Source: DASYXZ01 sp035308965 | GTDB lineage: Bacteria; Acidobacteriota; Terriglobia; UBA7540 | DNA: 64,000 nucleotides | Direction: 5' to 3' | NCBI GenBank assembly: GCA_035308965.1 | Contig: DATGFN010000023.1 | Location: 62,001-126,000, forward strand | Shown: piece by piece, positions 53,342 through 62,205 of the stretch | How positions within the stretch are numbered: position 1 is the first letter of the stretch | How the letters are laid out: every line of letters starts with the position of its first letter | Program-made: the position numbers and the translations under genes | Notes under the pieces: generated by a model | The model's database searches: none | Told to the model about the DNA's origin: nothing | The model's input: the letters and a program-made list of their open reading frames with translations, nothing else

Positions 53342-54100
53342 ATGGAACAACTTGTCTTGCCTCTCGCGCCTGCCGCCCCTGAATTACCCCCCATCATGCC
53401 TGAGGATGCTTTCGCGCGTGCCTTCCGCCGTTTGGGCCTGAAGCGGGCCGTCCCCGAATTCAATGTGGAATACCGATCCTTCGCGGGGATGCGGAGCACC
53501 ATCCGCCTGCTCGAGAACCGCGCCCAGGTGCGCGTATCCGACATTTTGGCCGAAGCCCCGCCCATGGTTCTGGAAGCACTGGCGGAAATCCTGCTGGCGC
53601 AACTTTTCCGCCGCCGGCCGTCACGCGAAGCGAGGGAATGTTATGTGGCATATACGTTCAGGCCCGCGGTGCGCCAGCGCATTGACGAGGCGCGCCGCCA
53701 GCGGGGACGCAAACGCCTGCTTGCTCCCCGAGGGCGCCATTTTGATCTGGAAGAAATTTTTACCACGCTGAATCAAACTTTTTTCGCCGGCGAACTCCCC
53801 GCCGCGCGTCTGGGTTGGAGCCGCAAGCGCTCGAGGACGACTTTGGGGAATTACGACGACGCCCACCGCACCATCACCATCACGCGCTGGTTTGATTCTC
53901 CCTCGGTGCCTCGAACCCTGGTGGAGTATGTAGTCTTCCACGAGATGCTGCACATGCGCTATCCTACGACCCGCAATGGCCACCGGCGCGTGGTCCACTC
54001 CGCCGAATTCCGTAAAGCGGAAAAACAATTTCCCGAGTACGAGGCCGCGCTGCGCCAATTGAAACGGCTGACGGCCGGCCGCGCCGCGGGTTTGGATTAA
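53342..54100 (+). CDS. SprT-like / YgjP-type zinc metalloprotease
   Basis: About 252 residues from ATG 53342; a TTG five codons upstream is possible and neither has a strong ribosome site. The C-terminal half carries LEEIFTTLNQTFFAGELPAA, given in part, then the zinc motif VVFHEMLHMRYP (HExxH near residue 206) and a downstream His (NGHRRVVHSAEFRKAEKQFP), which matches SprT-like and M48-related metallopeptidases. The N-terminal part (about 1-110) is Arg/Pro-rich and unassigned. No signal peptide, so likely cytosolic. Function of bacterial SprT-like proteins is poorly known; the eukaryotic relative Spartan cleaves DNA-protein crosslinks. Confidence 0.82.
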   Translation: MEQLVLPLAPAAPELPPIMPEDAFARAFRRLGLKRAVPEFNVEYRSFAGMRSTIRLLENRAQVRVSDILAEAPPMVLEALAEILLAQLFRRRPSREARECYVAYTFRPAVRQRIDEARRQRGRKRLLAPRGRHFDLEEIFTTLNQTFFAGELPAARLGWSRKRSRTTLGNYDDAHRTITITRWFDSPSVPRTLVEYVVFHEMLHMRYPTTRNGHRRVVHSAEFRKAEKQFPEYEAALRQLKRLTAGRAAGLD

Positions 54101-54141
54101 CGGGATTTGACATCATGATGCCTGCCCTATAGCTTCAAGAT

Positions 54142-54373
54142 TTGCGAACTACTCTCACCTTAGATCCTGACGTCGATGCGAAGCTCCGTACGGAAGTCCG
54201 CCGCTCGGGAAAGCCTTTTAAGAAAGTCGTGAACGATTGTCTGCGCGCGGGGTTTCGCGCGCCTGCGGCGAAACTTTTTGCAGTGAACCCGCGGCCGCTG
54301 GGCAGCAGGCAATTTAACTAAGACAACCATTGAGGAGCTTCTCGACCAGATTGAAGAGCCATTTCCCAACTGA
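54142..54373 (+). pseudogene. VapB-type antitoxin, frameshifted
   Basis: From TTG 54142 the frame reads RTTLTLDPDVDAKLRTEVRR then SGKPFKKVVNDCLRAG, a ribbon-helix-helix antitoxin of VapB type. It continues to NPRPLGSRQ and stops at 54319. The expected C-terminus continues from about 54311 in the next frame (IEELLDQIEEPFPN, stop 54371-54373), which is the usual VapB toxin-binding tail. A +1 shift near 54310 therefore breaks the gene. Confidence 0.65.
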
Positions 54374-54450
54374 GCCTGATTGACGATTTCACGCGCTTCC
54401 CCCGCCTTCACGTCTTGAACCCATTGAAGAATCATCTCCGCAAGCGATGA
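54373..54450 (+). pseudogene. VapC toxin C-terminal remnant
   Basis: The frame from 54373 reads SLIDDFTRFPRLHVLNPL and ends at TGA 54448-54450. DxDFxRFPxLxxxNPL is the usual C-terminus of PIN-domain VapC ribonucleases. The remaining roughly 100 residues of the toxin are absent: the fragment follows directly on the antitoxin stop, so a deletion removed most of vapC. Confidence 0.5.
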
Positions 54451-54481
54451 GAAGAATGCGGTCAGGTTGAGACAGGGACCT

Positions 54482-56227
54482 CTAGTTACTCGCCGTTTTG
54501 CCGCGCCCATAAAGGACGCGGCCGGGGCGGGCGCCTGTGTGTCGGCCGTGGTCGATCACCACCACGCCGTTGACGATGACGTAGGGAATGCCGACGGGAT
54601 ATTGCATCGGATTTTCAAACGTCGCCTGGTCCTTAACTGTCTCGGGATTGAAGAGAGCGATGTCGGCGGCCATGCCGGGGCGCAATATTCCGCGGTCTGT
54701 CACACCGATAATCTGCGCGGCCAACGAAGTCATTTTGCGAATGGCATCGGGCAGGGTGAGCACGTGCTTTTCGCGCACATAAACGCCCAGCACGCGCGGA
54801 AACGTTCCGTAGAACCTTGGATGCGGCGTGCCCATAAAGGCCATGCTTGGATTCACTGCCACGCCGTCCGAGCCGAAACTCACCCACGGTTGCCTCATCG
54901 CCAATTCAACGTCGGGGTCGCTCATGGCGAAATAGATGGCGTAGGGCGTTGCGCCTTCGGAGATGAGCAAATCGCAAAGGGCGTCTACGGAGTCTTTGCC
55001 CATGGCGCGAGCGATCTCATCCATGCGCTTGCCTTCGTATTTCTTGTTTTCCGGCCTCTGCACCGAAGCCAGCATCACGCCGTGCCATCCGCCGGTGTCC
55101 TTTACTTCGTTATTGTCCCAGCCGGGAACGCCCTGGGCAATGTCGCGGCGGATTTCTTCGCGCGCTTTTGAGTCTTTCAGTCGTGCCACAATTTCGTCGG
55201 ACGTGCCTTCAAGAAATTTCGGCGGCAGGCATTGCTTCAGGCCGGTCATGCCGGCGAGGTAAGGATACTGATCCGCGGTAATATCCACGCCGCGATCGCG
55301 CGCCGACTGAATCAGCCGAATCTGATCGGCCATCTTCCCCGCGTTTTCTATTCCATTCATCTTGAAATGGAGGATGTGGGCGGGCAGCCCCGCTTTTTCT
55401 GAAATCGTGATGGCCTCTTGAATGGCCTTGAGGCCGTTTCCACCCTCGCCGCGAATATGGGTGGTGTAGATGCCGCCGTATTTGGCCGAGATCTTCGCGA
55501 GCTCCACAAGGTCGTCAGTGGTCTCGTACATGTTGGGGGCGTAGATTAGTCCGGAAGCGAGACCGATGGCCCCATCATGCATGGCCTGATCCACCAGGGC
55601 TTTCATCTTTTCCATTTCATCGGGGGTGGGGCGGCGATTCACGTTGCCCAGCACGCACTCCCACACCTGACCGCTGCCCACGTAGGAGGCAACGTTAACG
55701 GAGGTGCGGTCGCGCTCGAGGCGGGCAAAATATTCACCCAAGGTTGTCCAATCGCGCTTGATGCCGCCTTTCTGGCTCAAAGGGGCCGAGCTTTTGTCAA
55801 ATGACTCGATGGCGGGGCCAAGAATCGGTCCGGCGGAACTGGCCTCGCCCAAAATTTCCGTGGTCACGCCCTGGCGAATTTTGCTTTCCGCATTGCCATC
55901 CACCAAGAGGGTGTAGTCGGAATGGACGTGGAGATCGATGAAGCCCGGCGCCACTACCAGTCCGGTGGCGTCGATGGTGCGCTTCGCGGTCGCGCCTTCG
56001 AGGCGGCCGATATCGGCGATCACGCCGTCCTTGATGGCGACCGAGCCCGAGTACCACGGGCTGCCGCTGCCGTCAATGATGTGCCCGCCCACAATCAACA
56101 AATCGTATTGCCGTTCCTGCGCAAAAAATTGAATAGTCAGCATGGCAATTATTCCTGCGGCAGCTCCTATCACCAAAATGTGAAGGTTGATTCGGCGTTT
56201 CCATCGTTGGAACAGCCCGAGATTCAT
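54482..56227 (-). CDS. N-acyl-D-amino-acid deacylase family amidohydrolase
   Basis: 581 residues from ATG 56227, chosen for GGAGG six bases upstream; the frame extends 11 codons further. N-terminal membrane anchor or signal (INLHILVIGAAAGIIAMLTI, about 13-32), then an amidohydrolase barrel: DLHVHSDYTLL (metal HxH, about 98), GVTTEILGEASSAGP, YTTHIRGEGGNG (His), HILHFKMNG (His), ADQYPYLAGMTGL and WVSFGSDGVAVNP (Asp). This order is that of D-aminoacylases, which free D-amino acids from N-acyl forms; dipeptidase-like members also exist. Envelope location suggests recycling of D-amino acid material. Monocistronic. Confidence 0.87.
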   Translation of the reverse strand: MNLGLFQRWKRRINLHILVIGAAAGIIAMLTIQFFAQERQYDLLIVGGHIIDGSGSPWYSGSVAIKDGVIADIGRLEGATAKRTIDATGLVVAPGFIDLHVHSDYTLLVDGNAESKIRQGVTTEILGEASSAGPILGPAIESFDKSSAPLSQKGGIKRDWTTLGEYFARLERDRTSVNVASYVGSGQVWECVLGNVNRRPTPDEMEKMKALVDQAMHDGAIGLASGLIYAPNMYETTDDLVELAKISAKYGGIYTTHIRGEGGNGLKAIQEAITISEKAGLPAHILHFKMNGIENAGKMADQIRLIQSARDRGVDITADQYPYLAGMTGLKQCLPPKFLEGTSDEIVARLKDSKAREEIRRDIAQGVPGWDNNEVKDTGGWHGVMLASVQRPENKKYEGKRMDEIARAMGKDSVDALCDLLISEGATPYAIYFAMSDPDVELAMRQPWVSFGSDGVAVNPSMAFMGTPHPRFYGTFPRVLGVYVREKHVLTLPDAIRKMTSLAAQIIGVTDRGILRPGMAADIALFNPETVKDQATFENPMQYPVGIPYVIVNGVVVIDHGRHTGARPGRVLYGRGKTASN

Positions 56228-56356
56228 GCAGTCCTCCGTCCTCTTTGATTCGGGCGGCATTATATCTCTGCCGTGGCGTGAGGGCCGATTTTATATCGCG
56301 TTTTAACGCGATCGTTCAAACAGGTTTATACTGACATATGGAGGCGCAACCACACT

Positions 56357-56749
56357 ATGGCATATTGTCCTGAATGTTTGGTTGAATACGCGCAGGGCTC
56401 TCCGGAATGCATCGATTGCCGTGTGCCGCTTGTTTCAGGATCGCCTCCGCTGCCAAAGGATAGTGCGAACGATGAAGACGAGAATGACTTGAATCTGGTT
56501 GTGGCCCGGAGGTTCACTGGCCGAGAGGGACGTATCGATGCACAGCTTGCGCGAAAAGTTCTCGAGGCCGAAGGGATTCGTTGCGTTCTGGCTGGCGAGA
56601 GAGCCCCGAACATTTATCCCGCAATGGAACTTATTCAACTGCTGGTCATCAAGAATGACGCGGCGCGAGCTTTCGAGATCCTCCATGAATACCTGGATAA
56701 TCCAGTACCCATTCCTCCTGAAGATGACTCATCGTCCGGAAGGTCATAA
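56357..56749 (+). CDS. Zinc-ribbon plus DUF2007-like protein, copy 1
   Basis: 130 residues: N-terminal zinc ribbon (MAYCPECLVEYAQGSPECIDC: CxxC...CxxC), an acidic linker, then a DUF2007-like ferredoxin-fold domain (ARKVLEAEGIRCVLAGERAP, LLVIKNDAARAFEILHEYLD). DUF2007 is a putative signal-transducing domain without a proven function. A paralogue follows 69 bases downstream on the same strand, with the first 35 bases almost identical in DNA, so a tandem duplication is clear. Confidence 0.82.
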   Translation: MAYCPECLVEYAQGSPECIDCRVPLVSGSPPLPKDSANDEDENDLNLVVARRFTGREGRIDAQLARKVLEAEGIRCVLAGERAPNIYPAMELIQLLVIKNDAARAFEILHEYLDNPVPIPPEDDSSSGRS

Positions 56750-56818
56750 GATGGCCGCGTGGGATGCATCGTTGGCTTCAAAAAGCTATATACTTCTCCT
56801 GAAAGGTGAAATTTGATC

Positions 56819-57265
56819 ATGGCTTATTGTCCTGAATGTCTGGTTGAATACTCGGAAGGTACGAAGGAGTGCAGCAACTGTCATTTGCCGCTCGCAGCGG
56901 GCGCTCCGCCGGCCCAGCCCGCCAGCACGTTGGAAATTGCGCCCGACGCCGAATTAGTCAGAGTGCGCACTTTCAGCGGGCCCACAGCTTCCCTGGATGC
57001 CGAACTGGCGCAGAACATCCTTCAGACGCAGGGGATTGCCTGCGCGCTCCCGGGCGAGGGTCACGCTGAAATGCTGCCAGGGATCGATGTGGTTCAATTG
57101 CTGGTTCGAAAGGAAGATGCGGCGCAGGCTGAAGAAATCCTGAAGAGCTACATGGATAACCCCGAAGCTTTTTCGGATGAGGAAATCGCCAAGGCGGAGG
57201 AAGAGGATGATGAGGACGAGGCAGAAATTGACCCGTCCGACACGAAGTCCAAGCCGGGCAACTGA
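56819..57265 (+). CDS. Zinc-ribbon plus DUF2007-like protein, copy 2
   Basis: About 148 residues from ATG 56819 (an in-frame TTG at 56813 is less likely). Same layout as the preceding gene: MAYCPECLVEYSEGTKECSNC ribbon, in part; Pro/Ala linker; LAQNILQTQGIACALPGEGH and LLVRKEDAAQAEEILKSYMD. It adds a strongly acidic tail (EEEDDEDEAEIDPSD) absent from copy 1. Convergent with the TPR gene, whose stop begins two bases after this one. Cytosolic, function unknown. Confidence 0.82.
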   Translation: MAYCPECLVEYSEGTKECSNCHLPLAAGAPPAQPASTLEIAPDAELVRVRTFSGPTASLDAELAQNILQTQGIACALPGEGHAEMLPGIDVVQLLVRKEDAAQAEEILKSYMDNPEAFSDEEIAKAEEEDDEDEAEIDPSDTKSKPGN

Positions 57266-57266
57266 G

Positions 57267-57773
57267 TTATTGAGATTGGGGAGCCGTGGTTTCCGCCCTT
57301 GGAGCTTGGCCATGTTTGGGCGGGCCCTGCGTCTTGATCTCTTGCTCCAGTCGGGCTACCGCGTGTTGAACGTTTTTCGCCTCCAGCGCGTCCTTCTCCG
57401 AAGGCAGAGCGTCCAGGTAATGTTTATACGCGTCCAGCGCCTTTTGCTTCACTCCCATATGCTCGTAAACTTTTCCCAATCCGAGGTAAGCTGGTGCATA
57501 GCCTGAATCCTCGGCCACGGCTTCCTTAAACCGGCTGAGGGCGCCGTTGTATTTCTTCCTCCTCAGATAAAAGTTGCCAATCTCCACCGATTTTACCGCT
57601 CCGGGAGGGACATACTTTTTTTCGGTGGAATATTTGGCCGCATCGGGATCGACTTCGGGCGCGCTCGCCGGCGCTTGCTTGGGAGCTGGTTTTGTGTCCT
57701 GCGCGCGTGCAGGCCACGCGAAGAGAGCCAGCGACAGAGCCGCAAAAAAGATCGGTTCCCGGGCACGCACCAT
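57267..57773 (-). CDS. Exported TPR protein
   Basis: 168 residues from ATG 57773 (MVRAREPIFFAALSLALFAW), which begins a clear signal peptide ending WPARA; the frame extends further 5' without support. The mature part has a Lys/Pro/Ala-rich segment and about two to three TPRs (SVEIGNFYLRRKKYNGALSR, APAYLGLGKVYEHMGVKQKA, LDAYKHYLDALPSEKD). This 'VEIGNFYxxxKxYxxAxxRF' layout is common in small exported TPR proteins of Acidobacteria and resembles the outer-membrane lipoprotein BamD in its first repeats, but there is no lipobox Cys. Role unknown. Confidence 0.78.
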   Translation of the reverse strand: MVRAREPIFFAALSLALFAWPARAQDTKPAPKQAPASAPEVDPDAAKYSTEKKYVPPGAVKSVEIGNFYLRRKKYNGALSRFKEAVAEDSGYAPAYLGLGKVYEHMGVKQKALDAYKHYLDALPSEKDALEAKNVQHAVARLEQEIKTQGPPKHGQAPRAETTAPQSQ

Positions 57774-57942
57774 GTTTTTGATTCTGAGCCCGCCACCGGG
57801 GAGTGTCAAGCAGGCGCGCTGGCCGGCAGTGAGTGGGTTTTGAGAAAGCAGGTGAATGAAAACCAAAATGCCGATCTATAGATCGGCGCTACTTAGAGGC
57901 CAAACTGACCCATTGCCGGCAGGGCGAGAGTTCAGCCGAGTA

Positions 57943-58947
57943 TTAAGGCAGGTACGACTTGGAGTAACCGTTGCGCGAATTGGTTACGGTAAACTGGCCG
58001 TTGGAATTTGCCTCAAGTTTGATCCAATTGCCTTCCTCTTGTTTATTATTGGCGATCAATTGGTCAGAAGAATTGTTGGCGTCGCCGCCCGCCTCCGCAT
58101 AATGAAGTTGCCAGAGGTCGAGCAGGCGGGTGGTGGAATGGATCACCTGCCAGGCCGCGGGCTCTCCGCCTTTGGTGGCGCCATTATTCATGATGGACAC
58201 GCGGGGGCCGAGGGCGTGGACAATTACCGGCGACCCGGATTGGGCCAGGCCGTGGTGCGTGCTCAGATAAACGTCGACCATTCCCACCGGGTTGTTAGGG
58301 CACATCAGATCGTGCTCCTTGTTCCAGGTTAAATCCCCCAAATCGACCATGCTAAATTCTCCGTATCGGATGAATATCCCCACCGACTGCGCGTTTTCCG
58401 AGGGGTCGGGATCCTTCAGCGTCGCCTGCGTGCAAAGGGGATTGGGAGCGCCGCCCCCCGGCAGGGCCTTGGTAATATGGTTCCCGGCGGCAGTGAGGAT
58501 GGTGACGTCCAGGCCGCGAATAGGTATTTTTTCTCCTGGCTTGGCCAGAATGTGTTTGCCATTTTTCCTCACCGCTTCATAAGCCTGAAATAATTCATCC
58601 GCGTTTTTTCCGGTTTCGACACTGGGGCCGTGGTCTACGAAGTTGCGAATGGGAATTCGAGCCGCCAGTTGCGGGACGCCGCCTACGTGGTCGGCGTGGT
58701 AATGGGTGACCACGAGAAAATCGATCTGTTTTACCCCGGCCAGTCTCGCGGCTGCGGCAATCCGGTCCGCGTCGCGCCCATCAAAGCCGGCCCAGCCCGT
58801 GTCCACCAGCATGGATTGGCCCGAGGGCGAGACGAACAACGTTGCTTGACCGCCTTCCACGTCGATAAAATAGACTTGGAGCTCGCTCGCGGCGCGCGCC
58901 TGCGGAACGAAAAGTGCCAGCAAAACCGCCAGAATTGTTGGTTTCAT
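57943..58947 (-). CDS. Exported metallo-beta-lactamase-fold hydrolase (ComEC/Rec2-like)
   Basis: 334 residues from ATG 58947 (MKPTILAVLLALFVPQARA signal peptide); the longer frame to 59040 lacks support. Motifs: YFIDVEGGQATLF near 28, LVDTGW, then VVTHYHADHVGGVPQL (HxHxDH zinc site), SVGIFIRYGEFSMVDLGDLT in part and STHHGLAQSG. This is the ComEC C-terminal hydrolase-like branch of the family, here as a stand-alone secreted enzyme without membrane helices. Substrate unknown; it lies 149 bases from the divergent uvrC start. Confidence 0.85.
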   Translation of the reverse strand: MKPTILAVLLALFVPQARAASELQVYFIDVEGGQATLFVSPSGQSMLVDTGWAGFDGRDADRIAAAARLAGVKQIDFLVVTHYHADHVGGVPQLAARIPIRNFVDHGPSVETGKNADELFQAYEAVRKNGKHILAKPGEKIPIRGLDVTILTAAGNHITKALPGGGAPNPLCTQATLKDPDPSENAQSVGIFIRYGEFSMVDLGDLTWNKEHDLMCPNNPVGMVDVYLSTHHGLAQSGSPVIVHALGPRVSIMNNGATKGGEPAAWQVIHSTTRLLDLWQLHYAEAGGDANNSSDQLIANNKQEEGNWIKLEANSNGQFTVTNSRNGYSKSYLP

Positions 58948-59096
58948 GGGCGCGATGGTATCAAGAAAAGTTGAAAGGGAAAAGGCAGAAGTTAAGAATT
59001 GAAAGTTAAAAATTGAAAGTCCGGGATTGGTCGCAGGCACGTGTTTGGAGAACAGTCAGGCATAGATGATAATTGTATGGTACTGAGAATCCTGCA

Positions 59097-60902
59097 ATGA
59101 ACGAAACCTGCCGCGAGAAAGCCGAGGGACTACCCGACCAGCCGGGCGTCTACATTTTTAAGGACGACGCCGGGCGGCCCATTTACGTGGGCAAGGCCAA
59201 GTCTCTGCGCCAGCGCGTGCGCTCTTATTTCCAAGAGTCGCGGGCGGCGGACGAAAAGCGCGAGCGCATGCTGGACCTGGCGGCGGATTTCGAAACCATT
59301 CTGGTGGAAAACGAAAAAGAGGCGATGGCGCTTGAAAGCAATCTGATCAAGCAATACAAGCCGCGCTATAACATCATTCTCCGCGACGACAAATCCTACC
59401 CGCATATTAAACTGACCCTGGGCGAGCGCTTCCCGCGCGTTTACGTCACCCGCCGATTGAAGAAAGACGGCTCGCGTTATTTCGGGCCTTACTTCCCGGC
59501 GCGGCTGGCCTACCAGATTGTGGACCTGATTCATCGCCGGTTCCTGGTTCCATCCTGCACGGTGGATCTGACGCGCTATCATCCGCGGCCCTGCCTTCAG
59601 TTCTACATCAAACGGTGTCTGGGCCCGTGCGTGGAAAATCTGAGCACGCCGGAGCGCTACGCCGAAGCGGTGCGCGACGTCCGCCTGCTGCTCGAGGGCC
59701 GGGAGAGTGACCTTGTCCGGGGCCTGCATGAGCGCATTGCGCTGGCCTCCGAGAATCAGCAGTACGAAGAGGCGGCGCGCTATCGCGACCAGATTTCGAC
59801 CGTGGAGCAGCTTCGCGAACGACAGACCATGGCGAGAACCTACAGTGAAGACGTGGACATCCTCGGCTTCCACCAGGAGGATCGCCAGGTGGCGGTGAAC
59901 TTGTTTCACCTGCGCGGAGGCCACGCGGTGGACCGGCGCGAGTTTTTTTGGGAAGACTTGCAGGATTTCCATGCGCCCGATTTTTTTTCATCGCTGCTGA
60001 AACAGATATATTTGGACCAGCAATACCTGCCCGATGAGATTCATGTTACAACAGAATTCGAAGACCGCGAGGTGCTGGAAGAATTGCTTTCGGAAAAACG
60101 CGGACGGCGGCTTCACATTATGACTCCCCAGCGCGGCCGAAAACGCGCCCTGCTTGAGCTGGCGGCCAAAAACGCCCGACACTCCTTCGAGCGCAGATTC
60201 CGCGTGCTCAAGCCGCGCGCACGAGAGGTTCTGGAGAGCCTGACCGAAGCGCTCGACCTGCCCAAACCTCCTCATCGCATTGAGGCTTTCGATATTTCGC
60301 ACATCCAGGGCAGCGACATTGTGGCCTCCATGGTGGTGTGGGAAAACGGGCAGATGAAAAAGTCCGATTACCGGAAATTTATTCTGAAGACGGTGGAGAG
60401 CAACGACGATTTCGCCAGCATGAAAGAAGTGGTGGGGAGGCGTTATCGGCGGCTTCAAGAGGAGAAGAAGCCCCTGCCGGATTTGATCCTGATCGACGGC
60501 GGAGTGGGCCAATTGCACTCGGCCGCCGCGGCGCTGGAAGAACTGCAAATCATCAATCAGCCCCTGGCCAGCATCGCCAAGAAGGAAGAGGTGCTCTACG
60601 TCTTGGGGCATGAGCGCGAGCCCGTGGCGCTTGATCATCACTCGCCTGCGCTTCACCTGATCCAGCAAATTCGAGACGAGGCCCATCGCTTTGCTGTCAC
60701 TTTTCATCGGGCGAGACGGTCCAGACGGGAACTCACCACCGACCTCCTGAAAATCCCGGGGGTGGGAGCGAAAACAGCCAGGAAGCTCCTCACCCATTAC
60801 GGCAGTGTGGCCGCCCTTAAATCACTATCCACCGAGGAACTCGGACAGGTGGTTGGGGCAGCCCAGGCGGCGAGAATCCATCAATATTTTTCGAGCGCCT
60901 AA
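59097..60902 (+). CDS. uvrC: Excinuclease ABC subunit C
   Basis: 601 residues from ATG 59097; the frame's TTG at 59073 is upstream of the conserved start. GIY-YIG nuclease (GVYIFKDDAG...IYVGKAKSLRQRV, about 17-40, for the 3' cut), a UVR motif (RIALASENQQYEEAARYRDQI in part, about 215-240) that binds UvrB, an RNase H-like nuclease (AFDISHIQGSD with D399; LILIDGGVGQL; HRFAVTFHR, for the 5' cut) and two helix-hairpin-helix motifs at the end (KIPGVGAKTARKLL, GQVVGAAQAARIHQYF). Cytosolic. uvrA lies 8 kb upstream; uvrB is not in the window. Confidence 0.97.
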   Translation: MNETCREKAEGLPDQPGVYIFKDDAGRPIYVGKAKSLRQRVRSYFQESRAADEKRERMLDLAADFETILVENEKEAMALESNLIKQYKPRYNIILRDDKSYPHIKLTLGERFPRVYVTRRLKKDGSRYFGPYFPARLAYQIVDLIHRRFLVPSCTVDLTRYHPRPCLQFYIKRCLGPCVENLSTPERYAEAVRDVRLLLEGRESDLVRGLHERIALASENQQYEEAARYRDQISTVEQLRERQTMARTYSEDVDILGFHQEDRQVAVNLFHLRGGHAVDRREFFWEDLQDFHAPDFFSSLLKQIYLDQQYLPDEIHVTTEFEDREVLEELLSEKRGRRLHIMTPQRGRKRALLELAAKNARHSFERRFRVLKPRAREVLESLTEALDLPKPPHRIEAFDISHIQGSDIVASMVVWENGQMKKSDYRKFILKTVESNDDFASMKEVVGRRYRRLQEEKKPLPDLILIDGGVGQLHSAAAALEELQIINQPLASIAKKEEVLYVLGHEREPVALDHHSPALHLIQQIRDEAHRFAVTFHRARRSRRELTTDLLKIPGVGAKTARKLLTHYGSVAALKSLSTEELGQVVGAAQAARIHQYFSSA

Positions 60903-60930
60903 TTAATAAACAGTCCAGCCGGTTTATTAA
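60903..60930. terminator. AT-rich inverted repeat after uvrC
   Basis: TTAATAAAC (60903-60911) pairs with GTTTATTAA (60922-60930) around ten bases, right after the uvrC stop. Too AT-rich for a strong intrinsic terminator but well placed; it could also be a regulator site. Confidence 0.35.
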
Positions 60931-60958
60931 TAATTCCAATTAACCCAGCAATATGTTC

Positions 60959-60988
60959 TTGACGCAACCCGGACGGGTTTGTTAGGCT
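60959..60988 (+). promoter_or_regulatory. Sigma-70-like promoter for ytxH-type gene
   Basis: TTGACG (60959-60964), 18 bases, then TAGGCT (60983-60988). The ATG at 61013 follows 24 bases later with GGAGG at 61002-61006 as ribosome site. The -35 is good, the -10 moderate. Confidence 0.4.
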
Positions 60989-61012
60989 TGGGCTGAAACT
61001 TGGAGGTTTCAT

Positions 61013-61345
61013 ATGAGCGATAACAACAATAATGTTTCAACGAATTTGCTGTTTTTCCTAGCTGGGGCATCACTCGGGGCAGTTGTCGCGTTACTTTATG
61101 CGCCTCAATCCGGCAAGAAAACACGGGAGTACATTGTCGACAAAGCAGATGAGGGACGTGACTACTTGAAGGAAAAGAGTAAAGAGATTCGTGAGCAAGC
61201 CGAAGATTATGTTGAGAAGGGCCGTGAGTTGGTAACGGCGCAAGTTGAACGAGGCAAGGATTTGGTGGCGAAACAGAAGGAACAACTCTCAGCGGCGCTT
61301 GAAGCCGTGAAGGACGGGTACAAGGAAGCGAAAAGGTCGCATTAG
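61013..61345 (+). CDS. YtxH domain-containing stress protein
   Basis: 110 residues. One N-terminal membrane helix (LLFFLAGASLGAVVALLYAP, about 12-31) followed at once by QSGKKTREYI, the YtxH/GvpP-like signature (LLFAPxSGxETR), and a long charged amphipathic coiled coil. In Bacillus ytxH is a general-stress gene in an operon with ytxG (DUF948). The same pair occurs here: the DUF948-like gene starts 30 bases downstream. Exact function is unknown; membrane-associated coiled coils of this type are induced by stress. Confidence 0.9.
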   Translation: MSDNNNNVSTNLLFFLAGASLGAVVALLYAPQSGKKTREYIVDKADEGRDYLKEKSKEIREQAEDYVEKGRELVTAQVERGKDLVAKQKEQLSAALEAVKDGYKEAKRSH

Positions 61346-61374
61346 GACCTGATGCTTCTCCTGGTCCGGGATAA

Positions 61375-61893
61375 ATGACTATGGCCAATGACACCGTGTT
61401 GCTCGTTCTAGTCATTGTCGTGACAATCGCGATCCTGATGCAAGCCTCGGCCATGCTGGGCATGTGGCTGGCGGTGAAAAAAATTCCGGGCCAAATTGAC
61501 CAAATTCGCAACGATGTGCGGAACCAACTTGACCCGGTAACCAAGTCAGCCAACGAAATTTTAGCCGGCGCTCGTGATCCCCTCCGCACCATCACCGCCA
61601 ATCTCGCTGAGATCAGTCAAACGCTGCGTGAGCGCTCCACCCACGTGGATACGGTGGTGGAAGAGTTGGTGGACAAGAGCCGCGAGCAAATCCTGCGCGC
61701 GGATCAATTGATGTCCAATCTCGCCGACAAAGTTGAGGCCACCACCGACAAGGTTCAGGAAACCGTCCTGACACCGCTCAATGAGATTTCGGCAGTGGTC
61801 AAGGGGATCCAATCGGGTTTCGAATTCTTTTTCTCCCGTCGCCGGCCGGCGGGGGCCAACGAGACAGTCACGGACGAGCAACTTTTCATCTGA
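61375..61893 (+). CDS. DUF948-like membrane coiled-coil protein
   Basis: 172 residues: one N-terminal membrane helix (TVLLVLVIVVTIAILMQASA, about 7-26) and a long amphipathic helix with repeated TANLAEISQTLRERSTHVDT and ADQLMSNLADKVEATTDKVQ units, the apolipoprotein-like pattern of DUF948/YtxG proteins. The tail (FFFSRRRPAG) ends the domain. Partner of the preceding YtxH gene, almost certainly one operon. ATG at 61375; a second ATG two codons later is equally possible. Confidence 0.82.
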   Translation: MTMANDTVLLVLVIVVTIAILMQASAMLGMWLAVKKIPGQIDQIRNDVRNQLDPVTKSANEILAGARDPLRTITANLAEISQTLRERSTHVDTVVEELVDKSREQILRADQLMSNLADKVEATTDKVQETVLTPLNEISAVVKGIQSGFEFFFSRRRPAGANETVTDEQLFI

Positions 61894-62205
61894 GGGTTTC
61901 GCTCCGGCGTTCGGGGCGTGGAATTCTCCGCCGTGGTGTGACACATGCCCAACCCATCCCTCTGATATCTTCCGGCACAGCGCGGGAGGATCCCGCTCCG
62001 GATGAAATACCCACCACGCATCGCCCACCATCGATTTACATAAGGCAGCCGGTAATGACCGTGCTCCTCAATCCATAAGGGGTCGAGAGTAAAGACGATT
62101 TGGTGATATCCAAATTGAAGCAGTTTTGGGATAATCAGTTACTTCTCGTAATATAAGTTTCATTTCCGCGATGACGTCCGAGCGGAGGAGTGGTGAAGGG
62201 CGATT
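61894..62205. other. Gene-less stretch before the rhodanese-like gene
   Basis: About 310 bases without a supported gene. GGAGGAG (62174-62180) lies about 25 bases before the next ATG, too far to be its ribosome site. No repeat or hairpin stands out. Confidence 0.4.
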
